Assembly: GCF_001636345.1 (NCBI RefSeq)
Contig: NZ_KV440945.1
Coordinates: 2,685,354-2,749,353 of the forward strand
DNA from: Cytobacillus gottheilii
GTDB lineage: Bacteria; Bacillota; Bacilli; Bacillales; Cytobacillaceae
Length of the DNA stretch: 64,000 nt
Reading direction: 5' to 3'
Shown here: positions 27,331-36,095 of the stretch, in pieces
Position numbering within the stretch: position 1 is the first letter of the stretch
Layout: every line of letters begins with the position of its first letter
The notes under the pieces: model-generated
What the model was told of the DNA's origin: nothing
What the model saw: the letters and a program-made list of their open reading frames with translations, nothing else
The model's database searches: none
Program-made: the position numbers and the translations under genes

Positions 27331-27524
27331 TTAGGCGGAGAAATTCCGGTTATTATGAAAAATAGGGCTAAATAAGCAAATATAAACGGAGAAATTCCGG
27401 TTAAGTCCTAAATATGGGGCAAAATTTAATGATTTTGCTCATATAAGCGGAAATTCTCCGTCTATTTTACGGGAAATGGAGGCATTTCCCAGAATATACG
27501 GAATTTCTACGCTTATTTTCCGAA
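27331..27524. repeat. palindromic repeat cluster, copy 1
   Basis: Four degenerate copies of a palindrome built on AAGCGGAGAAATTCCGCTT occur in about 190 bp (near 27334, 27384, 27443 and 27496), in alternating orientation and spaced by roughly 50 bp. The same family occurs at 52154-52349. It lies between the mutS promoter region and the yvbH terminator. Confidence 0.82.
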
Positions 27525-27540
27525 AGACTATTAAATTCGC

Positions 27541-27571
27541 AAAAAAAACACTTGGGGCACCAAGTGTTCTT
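27541..27571 (-). terminator. yvbH terminator
   Basis: AACACTTGG/CCAAGTGTT with loop TGCC (minus strand), followed by TTTTTTT. Confidence 0.9.
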
Positions 27572-27630
27572 TATGAAACAGTATTCGTATTCTGCTAACT
27601 TTCCATTTGCAAAGCTTCTGTTACAGCGTT

Positions 27631-28248
27631 TTAATTATTTATATACTTCTCAAACACATAGCCAAAGTCTTTAACATTATATTTTTTACGGCTGTTCATG
27701 AGCCAGTTAAAGGCTGTTTCATTGAGCACTCTAAAATTATCGTTGATGTTGCTTTGTTCGCTGGATGCATAGCGGCTAATCGTTGTTGAAGCGATATTTA
27801 AGCTTTTCTCAGCATACCCCATTGAAATTTCGTTTTCGGTGCAGATTTCTGAAATGCGAATTAATGCTTTATATAGATCTTTTAATTCTTCAATATGCTT
27901 TTTATGTACATCAATTGAGAAACTAATGCCGGCCATAACGAATTTAATTTCGACATCTAAATCGACGGTGCCAGCGGTTTCAAGCATGACATTTGAAATC
28001 GTATTCTCTCTATAGCTGTAGCGCTTTAAAGATCTTTTTTTACTGATTGCACTGGTGCCATCTAAGTGAATTAGCGCACGATTTGTAAAACAATACTCAT
28101 CCGTTTTGGACTTGATGAGAAAGTAGATTTTTTCATTATCTTCATGCAGGATATAATCGTCGGCGTCAACCTTGTCGTAATCAGCTGGTCCGATAACGGA
28201 ACCAATATCACTTAAACCTAAAACATCTGAAGCTACTCTTTTGAACAT
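27631..28248 (-). CDS. yvbH: YvbH-like PH-domain protein
   Basis: A 205-residue cytoplasmic protein of the bacterial pleckstrin-homology (bPH/DUF1696) family followed by a YvbH-like oligomerisation region. The start MFKRVASDVLGLSDIGSVIG and the end FGYVFEKYINN match B. subtilis YvbH as I recall it. Residues about 30-125 form the PH-like barrel (EDNEKIYFLIKSKTDEYCFT, GTSAISKKRSLKRYSY), and the C-terminal third is helical. Function unknown; bPH proteins form ring-like oligomers. Monocistronic. Confidence 0.88.
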   Translation of the reverse strand: MFKRVASDVLGLSDIGSVIGPADYDKVDADDYILHEDNEKIYFLIKSKTDEYCFTNRALIHLDGTSAISKKRSLKRYSYRENTISNVMLETAGTVDLDVEIKFVMAGISFSIDVHKKHIEELKDLYKALIRISEICTENEISMGYAEKSLNIASTTISRYASSEQSNINDNFRVLNETAFNWLMNSRKKYNVKDFGYVFEKYINN

Positions 28249-28323
28249 GTTATCAGCCTTCCTAAGTTTGATAGAAATATTTTACCATATTCTTCTGAAA
28301 GAGATAACAGGACCTTTTCCTCA

Positions 28324-29367
28324 TTAGATCCCAGGGGTATTCATTAAAACCACTCTCCAGCCATCTGGATCTTCAATTGTGATACCGCCTCGTCCCCAAT
28401 AGGGATTTTCCGGAAAAACCTCTGTAAACCCCATATCATTCAATCGAGCAATAGCAGTTCTCCATTCATGGTGATCAGGCATATAAAAAACAAGCAAATG
28501 TTCCTTCGTCGGTTCCGGCAGCTCCATTTTCTCTTCCGTTTGAATAAATTCAAGATGGTACGTCTTATCTGGCAGTCCAATCATTAAACCTTCGTATCCC
28601 CCGTGGTTAAAGTCTCCTAGCTTTTTCAACCCCAAGCCATCAATATAAAAATGCTGGAGCTTATTAAGCTGATTAGTCGGTCTAGCCATACGAAATTGCA
28701 TAGCCTGCATAGATCCTTCCCATTTTTTTCGGGTCTCTATTTCATATGGAAAATCAGGATGTTTAAAGGTCCCATTCTCTTTCCCTTCAACAACCATTTT
28801 AAAGGACGAAATAACAGCATGTCTGTCAGTCGGATACCAAGGCCTTCCTTCTTTTACAATCACGAGCACTCCTTCACGATCGCCGAAAAAAGCAAATGTT
28901 TCACTTTCCTTCATAAACTGATCATAAATATAGGGTTTTAATTCAGCCTGCATGTCTTCTACACTTGAAACAGGCATTCCAACTTCACCTACATCCTGCC
29001 ATCTTCCTTTTTCTCCATTGTGCAAAGGAGATCTGACAAGCATTTCTATAATATTTCCATCTGGATCGGTAAAATAAGCCTGCTGCCCTTCCCAGTTCAT
29101 CCGATATTCCCCTTTTTCATTGGCAAGCAAAGCACTTACATGACCAAGCTTTTCAAACATATAATCAAAATGTTCATCGTTAGTTCGGAAGCAAATATGA
29201 TAAAAAGGCAGATTTATATTTTTTTCAAAAATAAGTTTTGTGCTTCCAGCTTGAACGGCAAACGCGTTTTCTCTTTCCATTAAAAGTTTCATTTCAAGAA
29301 TACCATGATAAAATTCCTTCATTTTTTCTAAATGGAAACATTGTACTTTAAGCTGCAATATTTTCAT
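28324..29367 (-). CDS. two-domain VOC (glyoxalase-like) protein
   Basis: A 347-residue protein with two vicinal-oxygen-chelate units. The first (about 1-125) runs from ILQLKVQCFHLEKMKEFYHG to YFTDPDGNIIEMLVR. The second (about 215-345) runs from KLQHFYIDGLGLKKLGDF to RGGITIEDPDGWRVVLMNTP. The 'DPDG' turns and flanking His/Glu positions are typical metal-site elements. The about 90 residues between them form a further, less clear domain. Members include glyoxalases, dioxygenases and antibiotic-sequestering proteins; nothing nearby tells which. I chose the ATG at 29367 as best placed behind GGAGGG. Confidence 0.85.
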   Translation of the reverse strand: MKILQLKVQCFHLEKMKEFYHGILEMKLLMERENAFAVQAGSTKLIFEKNINLPFYHICFRTNDEHFDYMFEKLGHVSALLANEKGEYRMNWEGQQAYFTDPDGNIIEMLVRSPLHNGEKGRWQDVGEVGMPVSSVEDMQAELKPYIYDQFMKESETFAFFGDREGVLVIVKEGRPWYPTDRHAVISSFKMVVEGKENGTFKHPDFPYEIETRKKWEGSMQAMQFRMARPTNQLNKLQHFYIDGLGLKKLGDFNHGGYEGLMIGLPDKTYHLEFIQTEEKMELPEPTKEHLLVFYMPDHHEWRTAIARLNDMGFTEVFPENPYWGRGGITIEDPDGWRVVLMNTPGI

Positions 29368-29480
29368 ATGTATCATTCCCTCCGCTTTATCTGCTTTCAT
29401 TATATAAAAATGACTTCCTTAAAAGCTCAGTCAAAAGATGTAGAAATGATTGGCAGATGGAGGGAACTTTTTACTTCCGC

Positions 29481-29516
29481 AAAAAAGAAAAACTAGGAAG
29501 TAAAACCTCCTAGTTA
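29481..29516 (-). terminator. cotE terminator
   Basis: AACTAGGA/TCCTAGTT stem; on the minus strand it runs into TTTCTTTTTTGCGG. It abuts the cotE stop codon. Confidence 0.85.
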
Positions 29517-29520
29517 ATTT

Positions 29521-30066
29521 TTATTCTTCTTCTGTTCCTACTAAGAAATCAGGATTTAAATCTTCAAATTCTTCGTCGTCTACATCAAAGCCCCACTCGT
29601 CATCATCGCAGTCGCAGGATTCTGGGTGAACAGCGACACATACAGTAGTTTCGCCGATCACTTCTGCAAGAAATTCTCTTTCTACATTTACAATGATTTT
29701 GTTTCCATTTGGTGAAATAGCTGCTTCAATGCAATTTGGCTGTTGAAGAACTTTTGCAATTACTTCTAAATCATCAAGACAATCAGGGTCACGGTATTTT
29801 ACTTTAATGACATCTGTATACTCCACACGTTCAGTTACTACTTCTGTCTGTGTATTATCACTATAAGAATACCAAACGTTGATGTCATAGCTGCCGCAGA
29901 TCTCAACTGTTTTCCCAACCTTTTCTGCTTCATACTTATGGTTTATAATCCAGCAGCCAAGGATACTTGACGGTTGGTGTTTAGGGCAGATTGTATGATT
30001 GGACTGTGTAAATTTACGTCCTTTGGCAACGACTGCCTTTGTAATTATCTCTCTGTAGTCTCCCAT
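29521..30066 (-). CDS. cotE: outer spore coat morphogenetic protein CotE
   Basis: Mother-cell scaffold that assembles the outer spore coat. From the ATG at 30066 it is 181 residues, the same length as in B. subtilis. It starts [20 protein letters not shown] and has the conserved core KPSSILG-like segment, [20 protein letters not shown], and [20 protein letters not shown]. The acidic tail ([20 protein letters not shown]) is the part that recruits other coat proteins in the family. An in-frame start 30 bp upstream was rejected in favour of the ATG behind GAGGAGGG. Two sigma-K-like -10 elements lie just upstream. Confidence 0.97.
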   Translation of the reverse strand: MGDYREIITKAVVAKGRKFTQSNHTICPKHQPSSILGCWIINHKYEAEKVGKTVEICGSYDINVWYSYSDNTQTEVVTERVEYTDVIKVKYRDPDCLDDLEVIAKVLQQPNCIEAAISPNGNKIIVNVEREFLAEVIGETTVCVAVHPESCDCDDDEWGFDVDDEEFEDLNPDFLVGTEEE

Positions 30067-30098
30067 TGCGAGCGAACCCTCCTCATTCATTTTCAATT

Positions 30099-30199
30099 CA
30101 TCCTATGCGGGATATTAGACTAGTGTGCGACAATTATTGAGGAATGTTAGGTAAAAGTATTGGCATGATTTATCCTATGCCGAAAGCGGGCGAATGTGC
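30099..30199 (-). promoter_or_regulatory. putative sigma-K promoters of cotE
   Basis: Minus strand. The distal site has GCAC (30196-30199), 16 bp, then CATAGGATA (30171-30179), which fits the sigma-K consensus AC-N16-CATAnnnTA. The proximal one has a near-identical CATAGGATG at 30099-30107, with CAC 17 bp upstream. B. subtilis cotE has two sporulation promoters (sigma-E and sigma-K); I cannot assign a sigma-E site here. Confidence 0.55.
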
Positions 30200-30341
30200 C
30201 GGGTCAAGTCGTTACTACAGTCATCTTTTCCATAAATCATATAGCATTCATCACAAAATGTGCGTTTTACTTGATCAAAATGCACAGACAGCTTGGCTTA
30301 TTCTTCAATAGTATATATTAAAGAAAAGGGGGTGAGCAGAT

Positions 30342-30755
30342 ATGCCAGATCAAGAGAGATCTAATTTCAGAGTTTCAGTAAATGGTGAAGAAATGACAGG
30401 AACAGATGCTCAGGAGTTTGCACAAAACTTGGCAACGAATTTAGCGGGGACTTTCAGCAATTTCTTCTCAGGACTGTTTGGCAACATTACTGGAGGACAA
30501 GGACAAGGAACAGGTTCAGCTAATCAAGAAAATCCTCTGTCTAATTTAAGCAATATCCTAGGTGACGATCAATCTGGAAACAATCCATCCAATCCATTAA
30601 ATCTAACAGGATTAAATTTAAACAACATGCTTCCAGTTTTTGAAACATCAGATGATAACAACAAAATTAAAATGTCCTGGAACGGAAACACTTTATTTGA
30701 CTTAGACCTTACAAATCTACAAAACTCAGGAAATAATAACTCAAATAATTCCTAA
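30342..30755 (+). CDS. hypothetical protein 1 of cotE-adjacent trio
   Basis: Unrecognised 137-residue protein with no signal peptide. It has a folded-looking N-terminus (RSNFRVSVNGEEMTGTDAQE, then an amphipathic helix AQNLATNLAGTFSNFFSGLF) and a middle rich in Gly, Asn, Gln and Ser. A short beta-rich stretch (NNKIKMSWNGNTLFDLDLTN) and an Asn/Ser tail follow. The ATG is preceded by GGGGGTGAGCAGAT. It is the first gene of a three-gene run divergent from cotE. A low-complexity, sticky, non-exported protein beside cotE suggests a coat or exosporium component, an inference without homology support. Confidence 0.75.
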   Translation: MPDQERSNFRVSVNGEEMTGTDAQEFAQNLATNLAGTFSNFFSGLFGNITGGQGQGTGSANQENPLSNLSNILGDDQSGNNPSNPLNLTGLNLNNMLPVFETSDDNNKIKMSWNGNTLFDLDLTNLQNSGNNNSNNS

Positions 30756-30778
30756 CTATTTAAGGAGGTGAATGATAA

Positions 30779-31087
30779 ATGTTAACAAGAGGATCAAACA
30801 GATGCAGATTTGACCATGACGATAACAACCGTCCAGCTGTGAGCCCAGCAAACGAGAACAGCGCAGTAAGCACTGGAGATGAATTTGAAGCATTCACATT
30901 TGCAGCTCAAGCGAACGTTCAAGCAGATGTAAATCCGCAAGTACCTGTTTCAGTCGGCGGTTTTGCAATCAACGCTTCTTTAATCAATGTCCCAATTCTT
31001 TCTGCTCAATTCAATATTGCAAACGCTGGAGATTCCAGAGCAGTTGCAGTAAAAGTAAACAACCAAACTCAAGGTAACGAAGCTTAA
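30779..31087 (+). CDS. hypothetical protein 2 of cotE-adjacent trio
   Basis: Unrecognised 102-residue protein. After a short basic start (MLTRGSNRCRFDHDDNNRP) it is rich in Ala, Val and Asn, with alternating hydrophobic residues (VQADVNPQVPVSVGGFAINA, SLINVPILSAQFNIANAGDS) that suggest beta structure. One Cys and no membrane helix. It has a perfect AAGGAGGTGA ribosome binding site and begins 23 bp after the previous gene, so they are co-transcribed. Confidence 0.75.
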   Translation: MLTRGSNRCRFDHDDNNRPAVSPANENSAVSTGDEFEAFTFAAQANVQADVNPQVPVSVGGFAINASLINVPILSAQFNIANAGDSRAVAVKVNNQTQGNEA

Positions 31088-31134
31088 GAAGCATAAAAAT
31101 ATAGATTATCCAAAAATGAAGGGGGGGAGTACAA

Positions 31135-31512
31135 ATGTTAAATGCTAGTTCAAGTTCAAATACAAATGCAGTTGGACAGTCAAAATCTGTAGAAATTAAT
31201 CCCGATGTACTCAAGGAGCTGGGAATTCCGCAGGAGCTGCTTGATGTTGCAGCTGAAGCTGGGATTCCGTCGATTAATAATCATGCAGCGGGCGGAAAAG
31301 GCGGCCGAGCCATCAGCTTAACATATGTTGATAATTATTCAACCTTGCTTCTTGTTTACACCTTTCTCCTGAATTTTTTGGATAGTCGCGAAAATGATAA
31401 TGGAACAAAAATACTAAATGAATCGCTTCTCGCCACTTTGAATAGCGCCCTGATCGAACAGCAGGAATACCGTAAAGAATTCCTCAACGCCGTTGAATTG
31501 CTTCGACAATAA
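31135..31512 (+). CDS. hypothetical protein 3 of cotE-adjacent trio
   Basis: Unrecognised 125-residue protein. It has a Ser/Asn-rich start (MLNASSSSNTNAVGQ), a segment VEINPDVLKELGIPQELLDV, a Gly-rich turn (HAAGGKGGRA), then a hydrophobic helix (about residues 68-83, STLLLVYTFLLNFL) and a charged C-terminal helix. The helix could be a membrane anchor or a buried core. It has a very strong GGGGGGGAG ribosome binding site. It is the last gene of the trio; the next 330 bp hold hairpin repeats and a terminator. Confidence 0.75.
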   Translation: MLNASSSSNTNAVGQSKSVEINPDVLKELGIPQELLDVAAEAGIPSINNHAAGGKGGRAISLTYVDNYSTLLLVYTFLLNFLDSRENDNGTKILNESLLATLNSALIEQQEYRKEFLNAVELLRQ

Positions 31513-31620
31513 GAAAAGCGGAAGGCGCTTGCTCAGGGACGACAAGCTTACCTCGAGTCCCTAGCGCCTTGAGCTAGACAATAAGAAAAGCGGAGGCGCT
31601 TAGGTGCCTGAGCTAGTAGA
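31513..31620. repeat. short copies of dispersed hairpin repeat
   Basis: Two shortened copies of the family at 17820-18102. The first runs from AGAAAAGCGGAAGGCGCTTG to GCGCCTTGAGCTAGACAAT, with the AGGGAC/GTCCCT arms, the GACAAGCTTA motif, and the inner hairpin deleted. The second is reduced to the outer arms. They follow the last gene of the trio directly and could act as its 3' end structure. Confidence 0.85.
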
Positions 31621-31682
31621 AGAAAAGCCAATCATGATCCCGCCACAACCCGCGAATCATATTTGCTTCTCCTTTAAATAGA

Positions 31683-31718
31683 TAAAAACCTGGTTTCCAT
31701 ATGGGAACCAGGTTTTTG
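31683..31718. terminator. bidirectional terminator
   Basis: AAAAACCTGGTT and AACCAGGTTTTT flank a palindromic loop region. It lies between the trio (plus strand) and ricA (minus strand). Confidence 0.9.
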
Positions 31719-31740
31719 GTTACTGCATTTCGATTTGCCA

Positions 31741-31850
31741 GCTACAGCGCCTAGCCCCTCGAGGTCTTAAGCCATGTTGTCCTGAAGGTAAAGTTCAACC
31801 TTCATGCCAACCTGTCTTAAGCTTGTCGGGGCTGAGCAAGGCGCTTTCGC
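31741..31850 (-). repeat. full-length dispersed hairpin repeat, inverted
   Basis: On the minus strand this reads GCGCCTTGCTCAGCCCCGAC and on through GCTTAAGACCTCGAGGGGCT, with an inner stem TGAAGGTT/TACCTTCA. The AGCCCC/GGGGCT arm pair matches the first copy at 17820. It starts 8 bp beyond the ricA stop codon, so it would be part of the ricA transcript's 3' end. Confidence 0.85.
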
Positions 31851-31857
31851 ATTTCGT

Positions 31858-32286
31858 TTAATGATGGCTGCAGTTTGTATTTTTGATTTGAGCACCCGTT
31901 TCCCCGCTGAGAAGGTTGCCCCCAGTGGATAAGATGACTTCATCTGTAACTTTGTTTGAGATGGCAGATGCCACTGTCTGCAGAAGGTTATTCACGTCCA
32001 GCTGTGATTGTTTGAATTCTTGTACAACTGGGATGCTATCAAGCTGTTCTTCAATGGATGCAATTTTGGCTTCTGTTTTTTTATGAGCCTCTTCTTTGCC
32101 AAAATGCTGCAGGTTTACTGCTTGCTTTTGTAACCCTTTAATTGAAGTCATTAAGGTTTTTACTTTTTCATTGCCATGAATTTGTGCTTCAGCACGTTTA
32201 AAGAATTCTACTTCTTCTGTATCTGCAATCATTCTTGCCAGCTCTTCAGCACGCTTAATAATGTCATCTTTTGTATATTTAGCCAC
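31858..32286 (-). CDS. ricA: RicA (YmcA) regulator of RNA maturation
   Basis: A 142-residue helical protein. With RicF (YlbF) and RicT (YaaT) it forms the Ric (Y) complex, which carries Fe-S clusters, interacts with RNase Y and is needed for operon mRNA maturation, competence, biofilm and sporulation in B. subtilis. Visible are the family start YTKDDIIKRAEELARMIADT, the central AEAQIHGNEKVKTLMTSIKG and ISNKVTDEVILSTGG near the end. The single cysteine near the C-terminus (NTNCSHH) fits a cluster-ligand role. RNase Y itself is encoded at 40688-42250. It follows miaB by 1 bp and shares its operon. Confidence 0.94.
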   Translation of the reverse strand: MAKYTKDDIIKRAEELARMIADTEEVEFFKRAEAQIHGNEKVKTLMTSIKGLQKQAVNLQHFGKEEAHKKTEAKIASIEEQLDSIPVVQEFKQSQLDVNNLLQTVASAISNKVTDEVILSTGGNLLSGETGAQIKNTNCSHH

Positions 32287-32287
32287 C

Positions 32288-33832
32288 TTAGTTCACCTCT
32301 ACCGTTTCCTGTTCTAAAATCATGTCCCCATTTAAAGACCAAGTTTTTGCATCGGTTATTTTTACTTTTACAATCTTGCCGATCGATGTTTTTGGTCCTC
32401 TAAAGTTTACTAATTTATTTTTTCTTGTATAGCCTGCTAAAATATCCGGGTTGTTCTTGCTTTCCCCTTCAACAAGAACTTCCACAATCTCATCTTGGTA
32501 TTTCTTCATAGATGCTGCTGAGAATTCGTTTACAAGCGCATTTAAACGCTGCAGACGCTCTTTTTTCACTTCCATTGGCACATTGTCTACCATTTTTGCA
32601 GCAGGTGTACCTTCGCGAGGAGAATAAATAAATGTATAAGCAGCTTCAAAGCCCACTTCGCGATATAGAGATAACGTTTCTTCAAACTGCTCGTCGGTTT
32701 CATTTGGGTATCCAACAATAATGTCTGTTGTAAAGGTTGCATTTGGAATCGCAGCTTTAATTTTACGAACTAGCTCTAAAAATTGCTCTCTTGTATATTT
32801 GCGAGCCATAATTTTTAGGACATCTGTCGAACCTGACTGTACTGGCAAATGAATATGTTCAACGAGGTTGCCGCCTTTTGCGAGCACTTCAATTAAACGG
32901 TCATCAAAATCACGCGGATGGCTTGTTGTGAAACGAATACGCGGGATATCAATCTTGCGGATTTCATCCATTAATTCGCCAAGACCATACTGAATATCGT
33001 CAAAATCCTTACCATACGCATTTACATTTTGACCAAGCAAAGTGATTTCCTGGTATCCCTGCGCTGCAAGCTGGCGCACCTCTTGAATAATATCTTCCGG
33101 ACGGCGGCTCCGCTCTTTGCCTCGTGTATAAGGAACGATGCAATATGTACAGAATTTATCACAGCCGTACATAATATTAACCCAGGCTTTAATATTTCCG
33201 CGGCGGACCTTCGGCAAGTTTTCAATAACATCGCCTTCTTTTGACCAAACCTCAACAACTAATTCTTTTGAAAGATATGCCTCTTTAAGAATATTTGGCA
33301 AACGGTGAATATTGTGTGTGCCAAAAATCATATCTACTTGCGTGTATGTTTTTAGAATCTTGTTTACTACGGATTCTTCCTGTGACATACATCCGCAGAC
33401 ACCTAGTAAAAGATCTGGATTGTTTTTCTTTAAATGCTTCAAATGGCCAAGTTCACCAAATACTTTGTTTTCAGCATTTTCACGAATAGCACAAGTGTTT
33501 AATAAAATAACATTGGCATCTTCCACAGTGTCCGTTGCTTCATAGCCAAGAGATTCAAAGATCCCGGCCATAACTTCTGTGTCATGCTCGTTCATCTGGC
33601 ATCCAAATGTGCGGATATAAAACTTACGCCCTTTACCCATATGATAAAATTCTTCAGGAATATCAAAGTCTTTGTGGTATTTTACTTCTTCTTTTCCCCG
33701 TTTTTTCGCTTCCTTTAAGGAAGGTGGAGTATACACTGTTTCAAAATATTTGCTGTAATCCTTTTCGGATTTTTTGTCCGCTGGATTAGCTGCTGCAATT
33801 TGCTGTCCTTCTAACCGTTGTTTTTCGTTCAT
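32288..33832 (-). CDS. miaB: tRNA methylthiotransferase MiaB
   Basis: Radical SAM enzyme that adds a methylthio group to i6A37 made by MiaA. The 514 residues have a roughly 65-residue N-terminal extension typical of Bacillus. Then comes the UPF0004 domain with its three cluster cysteines ([30 protein letters not shown]), the radical SAM motif ([16 protein letters not shown]), and a C-terminal TRAM domain (about 445-510). ricA follows at 1 bp, the conserved pair. Confidence 0.97.
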   Translation of the reverse strand: MNEKQRLEGQQIAAANPADKKSEKDYSKYFETVYTPPSLKEAKKRGKEEVKYHKDFDIPEEFYHMGKGRKFYIRTFGCQMNEHDTEVMAGIFESLGYEATDTVEDANVILLNTCAIRENAENKVFGELGHLKHLKKNNPDLLLGVCGCMSQEESVVNKILKTYTQVDMIFGTHNIHRLPNILKEAYLSKELVVEVWSKEGDVIENLPKVRRGNIKAWVNIMYGCDKFCTYCIVPYTRGKERSRRPEDIIQEVRQLAAQGYQEITLLGQNVNAYGKDFDDIQYGLGELMDEIRKIDIPRIRFTTSHPRDFDDRLIEVLAKGGNLVEHIHLPVQSGSTDVLKIMARKYTREQFLELVRKIKAAIPNATFTTDIIVGYPNETDEQFEETLSLYREVGFEAAYTFIYSPREGTPAAKMVDNVPMEVKKERLQRLNALVNEFSAASMKKYQDEIVEVLVEGESKNNPDILAGYTRKNKLVNFRGPKTSIGKIVKVKITDAKTWSLNGDMILEQETVEVN

Positions 33833-34063
33833 TTTGGAACTCCTTTCATCTATCTCAAAACTTGTCCAATAAACCCTTCGCTCATAAGTTCATCGTGCTT
33901 TTTAAACTTCTATGCACATTATTATAGTATAAAGCCTATAAGGCGTTTACACAATAGAATGGAGTTTATGACTTTAGATTAGTAAGTTCTTATAATAAAG
34001 AATTTAGATAGACAAAATAAGTTTTATGCCTAAAGTACATAGGATGCTATAGGTGGTGAGAAG

Positions 34064-35191
34064 ATGGGGCGTTTGCAAGTAGTGGGACTGCTGCTAATTG
34101 TGACCGGTGTTTTTGTGGCGAGTAATATTTATACGTTAATTCCTATTTATTCGGAAATTGCTCAGGGAATTCATGCTTCTGAAGAACAGATTATATGGGG
34201 AAGCAGTATTTTTACCGTCTGTTATGCGTTCGGTTTGCTTTTATTTGGACCATTATCGGAACAATACGGCCGAAAAAAAGTAATTGTTTCCGGACTCTTG
34301 ATGTCTGGTCTTTCTACTTTGCTGGTAGGATTATCTTTTAATATCGAAAGTTTATTTATCTTTCGCGGTGTACAGGGATTCTTTCTCGGAAGCTTTGCAC
34401 CGGTAGCGTTTGCCTATATATTTGAACTATATTCAGATGAAAAACAAAGAACATTAATTCTGTCCCTTATCAATTGCGGATTTTTAGTTGCGGGGATTTT
34501 TGGGCAGATTGTCAGTTCTGCTCTTACTCTTTTCTATGGGTGGGAAATTGTTTTTTATGTTTTTGCGGTTTTTTATATCGCTTTATTCGCTTTTAGCAAT
34601 AAAGTTCATATTAAAACAGCCGTTTATCCTGGGCAAGGTTTTCATATTTTCAAAGTGCTGACCATTCCATTTTCCAATAAACAGCTTTTTAACAGCTATC
34701 TAATTACGTTTACCCTGCTCCTTTCTTTTATTGCTTTTTATGACAGTTTGGGCAGAATGCTTAGTGCAGACGGTTTTACGGATGAAGAGCTGATCATCAT
34801 CCGAACCATTGGATTAGCCGGAACCATTCTTGCCGTATTTACAGGGAAAATCATTGAGAAATTACGCTTAAAGATGACAATGATTATGGGCATTCTCTTA
34901 TGTCTTAGCAGTTTATTGCTGTTTATTTTATTCAGCGAATATCCTGTTATGATTACGGTGCTATCCATTCCATTTGTTGCGTCTATAGCCCTGCTGATTC
35001 CTTCTGTTATTTCTTTTATAGGCAGCGCGGCAAAAGCGCAAAGAGGATTGGCAACTTCCTTCTATTCGTTTTCCCTTTTAATCGGGGCCAGTTTGGGTCC
35101 TGTGCTTGCTGCTCACTTATCGTTTACGTTTGTTATAACTGTCCTTCTTGCTTTTTTCTGCTGTAATTTGTTTCTGGTACTAAAAATGTAA
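34064..35191 (+). CDS. MFS transporter
   Basis: A 375-residue major facilitator with about 11-12 membrane helices. The loop 2-3 motif (FGPLSEQYGRKKVIVSG), the motif B-like RGVQGFFLGSFAPVAFAYI, and the helix-5 GFLVAGIFGQIVSS stretch point to a drug/H+ antiporter-type subfamily. The substrate is unknown, and no adjacent regulator or pathway gene helps. The ATG follows GGTGGTGAGAAG. It is divergent from miaB and convergent with korB; B. subtilis has no gene here, so it is probably an insertion relative to that order. Confidence 0.88.
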   Translation: MGRLQVVGLLLIVTGVFVASNIYTLIPIYSEIAQGIHASEEQIIWGSSIFTVCYAFGLLLFGPLSEQYGRKKVIVSGLLMSGLSTLLVGLSFNIESLFIFRGVQGFFLGSFAPVAFAYIFELYSDEKQRTLILSLINCGFLVAGIFGQIVSSALTLFYGWEIVFYVFAVFYIALFAFSNKVHIKTAVYPGQGFHIFKVLTIPFSNKQLFNSYLITFTLLLSFIAFYDSLGRMLSADGFTDEELIIIRTIGLAGTILAVFTGKIIEKLRLKMTMIMGILLCLSSLLLFILFSEYPVMITVLSIPFVASIALLIPSVISFIGSAAKAQRGLATSFYSFSLLIGASLGPVLAAHLSFTFVITVLLAFFCCNLFLVLKM

Positions 35192-35195
35192 AAGA

Positions 35196-35223
35196 AAACC
35201 GCCTCAGAAGAAGGCGGTTTAAA
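35196..35223. terminator. bidirectional terminator
   Basis: AAACCGCC/GGCGGTTT with a 9-nt loop between the convergent MFS and korB genes. Confidence 0.8.
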
Positions 35224-35228
35224 GATGG

Positions 35229-36095
35229 TCACATAAATTCCGCAGCAAGTTTGTCAAAATGCACCTGATCAAGCTTTAAATCAGCATGTGCAAGCGGCGT
35301 TTCGGAATAACCATTTATAAGTTCCTGATAGGATTTTTGTTCTGTGTTTTGATAGATAAGCCCTGTAACGAGTCCATCATGCTTCATAAGTGTTTGCATG
35401 GCAAGCTCCCGATTAGCAGGATCATAATCTTCAATACCTGAGAGTTTTGTCAGATTCTCCTTGAACCAATCATAGGTGTTAATTTTGTTATATGTCACAC
35501 ATGGGCTAAACACATTGATTAATGAAAAGCCATCATGTTTAATCCCAGCTTCAATTAACGCTGTTAAATCTTTTAAATCAGTAGAAAAACTTTGGGCAAC
35601 AAACGTTGCTCCTGCTGTTAATGCCATTTCCATAGGAGAAATAGCAGGTTCAATGGAGCCTTGTGGCGTTGACTTTGTTTTAAAACCTGATGCTGAACGA
35701 GGTGACGTCTGCCCCTTAGTCAGACCGTAAATTTGGTTATCCATGACAATATACGTCAGATTGACATTACGGCGGATCGCATGAATTGTATGCCCCATCC
35801 CAATCGCGAATCCATCTCCATCACCGCCAGAAGCAATAACGGTTAAATCTCTGTTCGCCATTTTCACTCCTTGAGCAATTGGCAGGCAGCGGCCGTGAAT
35901 TCCATGAAATCCATAGGAGTTAATATAGCCGGAAATACGTCCAGAACAGCCTATTCCTGAAATTACAGCTAAATTCTCTGGTTCAAGGCCAACGTTTGCA
36001 GCTGCACGCTGAATAGCAGCCTGCACGGAAAAATCGCCACAGCCAGGGCACCAGTTTGGTTTTACATTGTTGCGAAAGTCTTTAAACGTCGCCAT
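35229..36095 (-). CDS. korB: 2-oxoacid:ferredoxin oxidoreductase, beta subunit
   Basis: ThDP-binding subunit of a CoA-acylating 2-oxoacid (likely 2-oxoglutarate) ferredoxin oxidoreductase. The 288 residues have the cluster-ligand cysteines in NWCPGCGDFSVQAAI and GIGCSGRISGY, the ThDP motif SGGDGDGFAIGMGHT with NLTYIVMDNQIYGLTKGQ, and the third cysteine region FSPCVTYN. It abuts korA (1 bp), so the pair is one operon. In Bacillus the enzyme can supply reduced ferredoxin or provide an alternative to 2-oxoglutarate dehydrogenase; no ferredoxin gene is adjacent. Confidence 0.95.
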   Translation of the reverse strand: MATFKDFRNNVKPNWCPGCGDFSVQAAIQRAAANVGLEPENLAVISGIGCSGRISGYINSYGFHGIHGRCLPIAQGVKMANRDLTVIASGGDGDGFAIGMGHTIHAIRRNVNLTYIVMDNQIYGLTKGQTSPRSASGFKTKSTPQGSIEPAISPMEMALTAGATFVAQSFSTDLKDLTALIEAGIKHDGFSLINVFSPCVTYNKINTYDWFKENLTKLSGIEDYDPANRELAMQTLMKHDGLVTGLIYQNTEQKSYQELINGYSETPLAHADLKLDQVHFDKLAAEFM

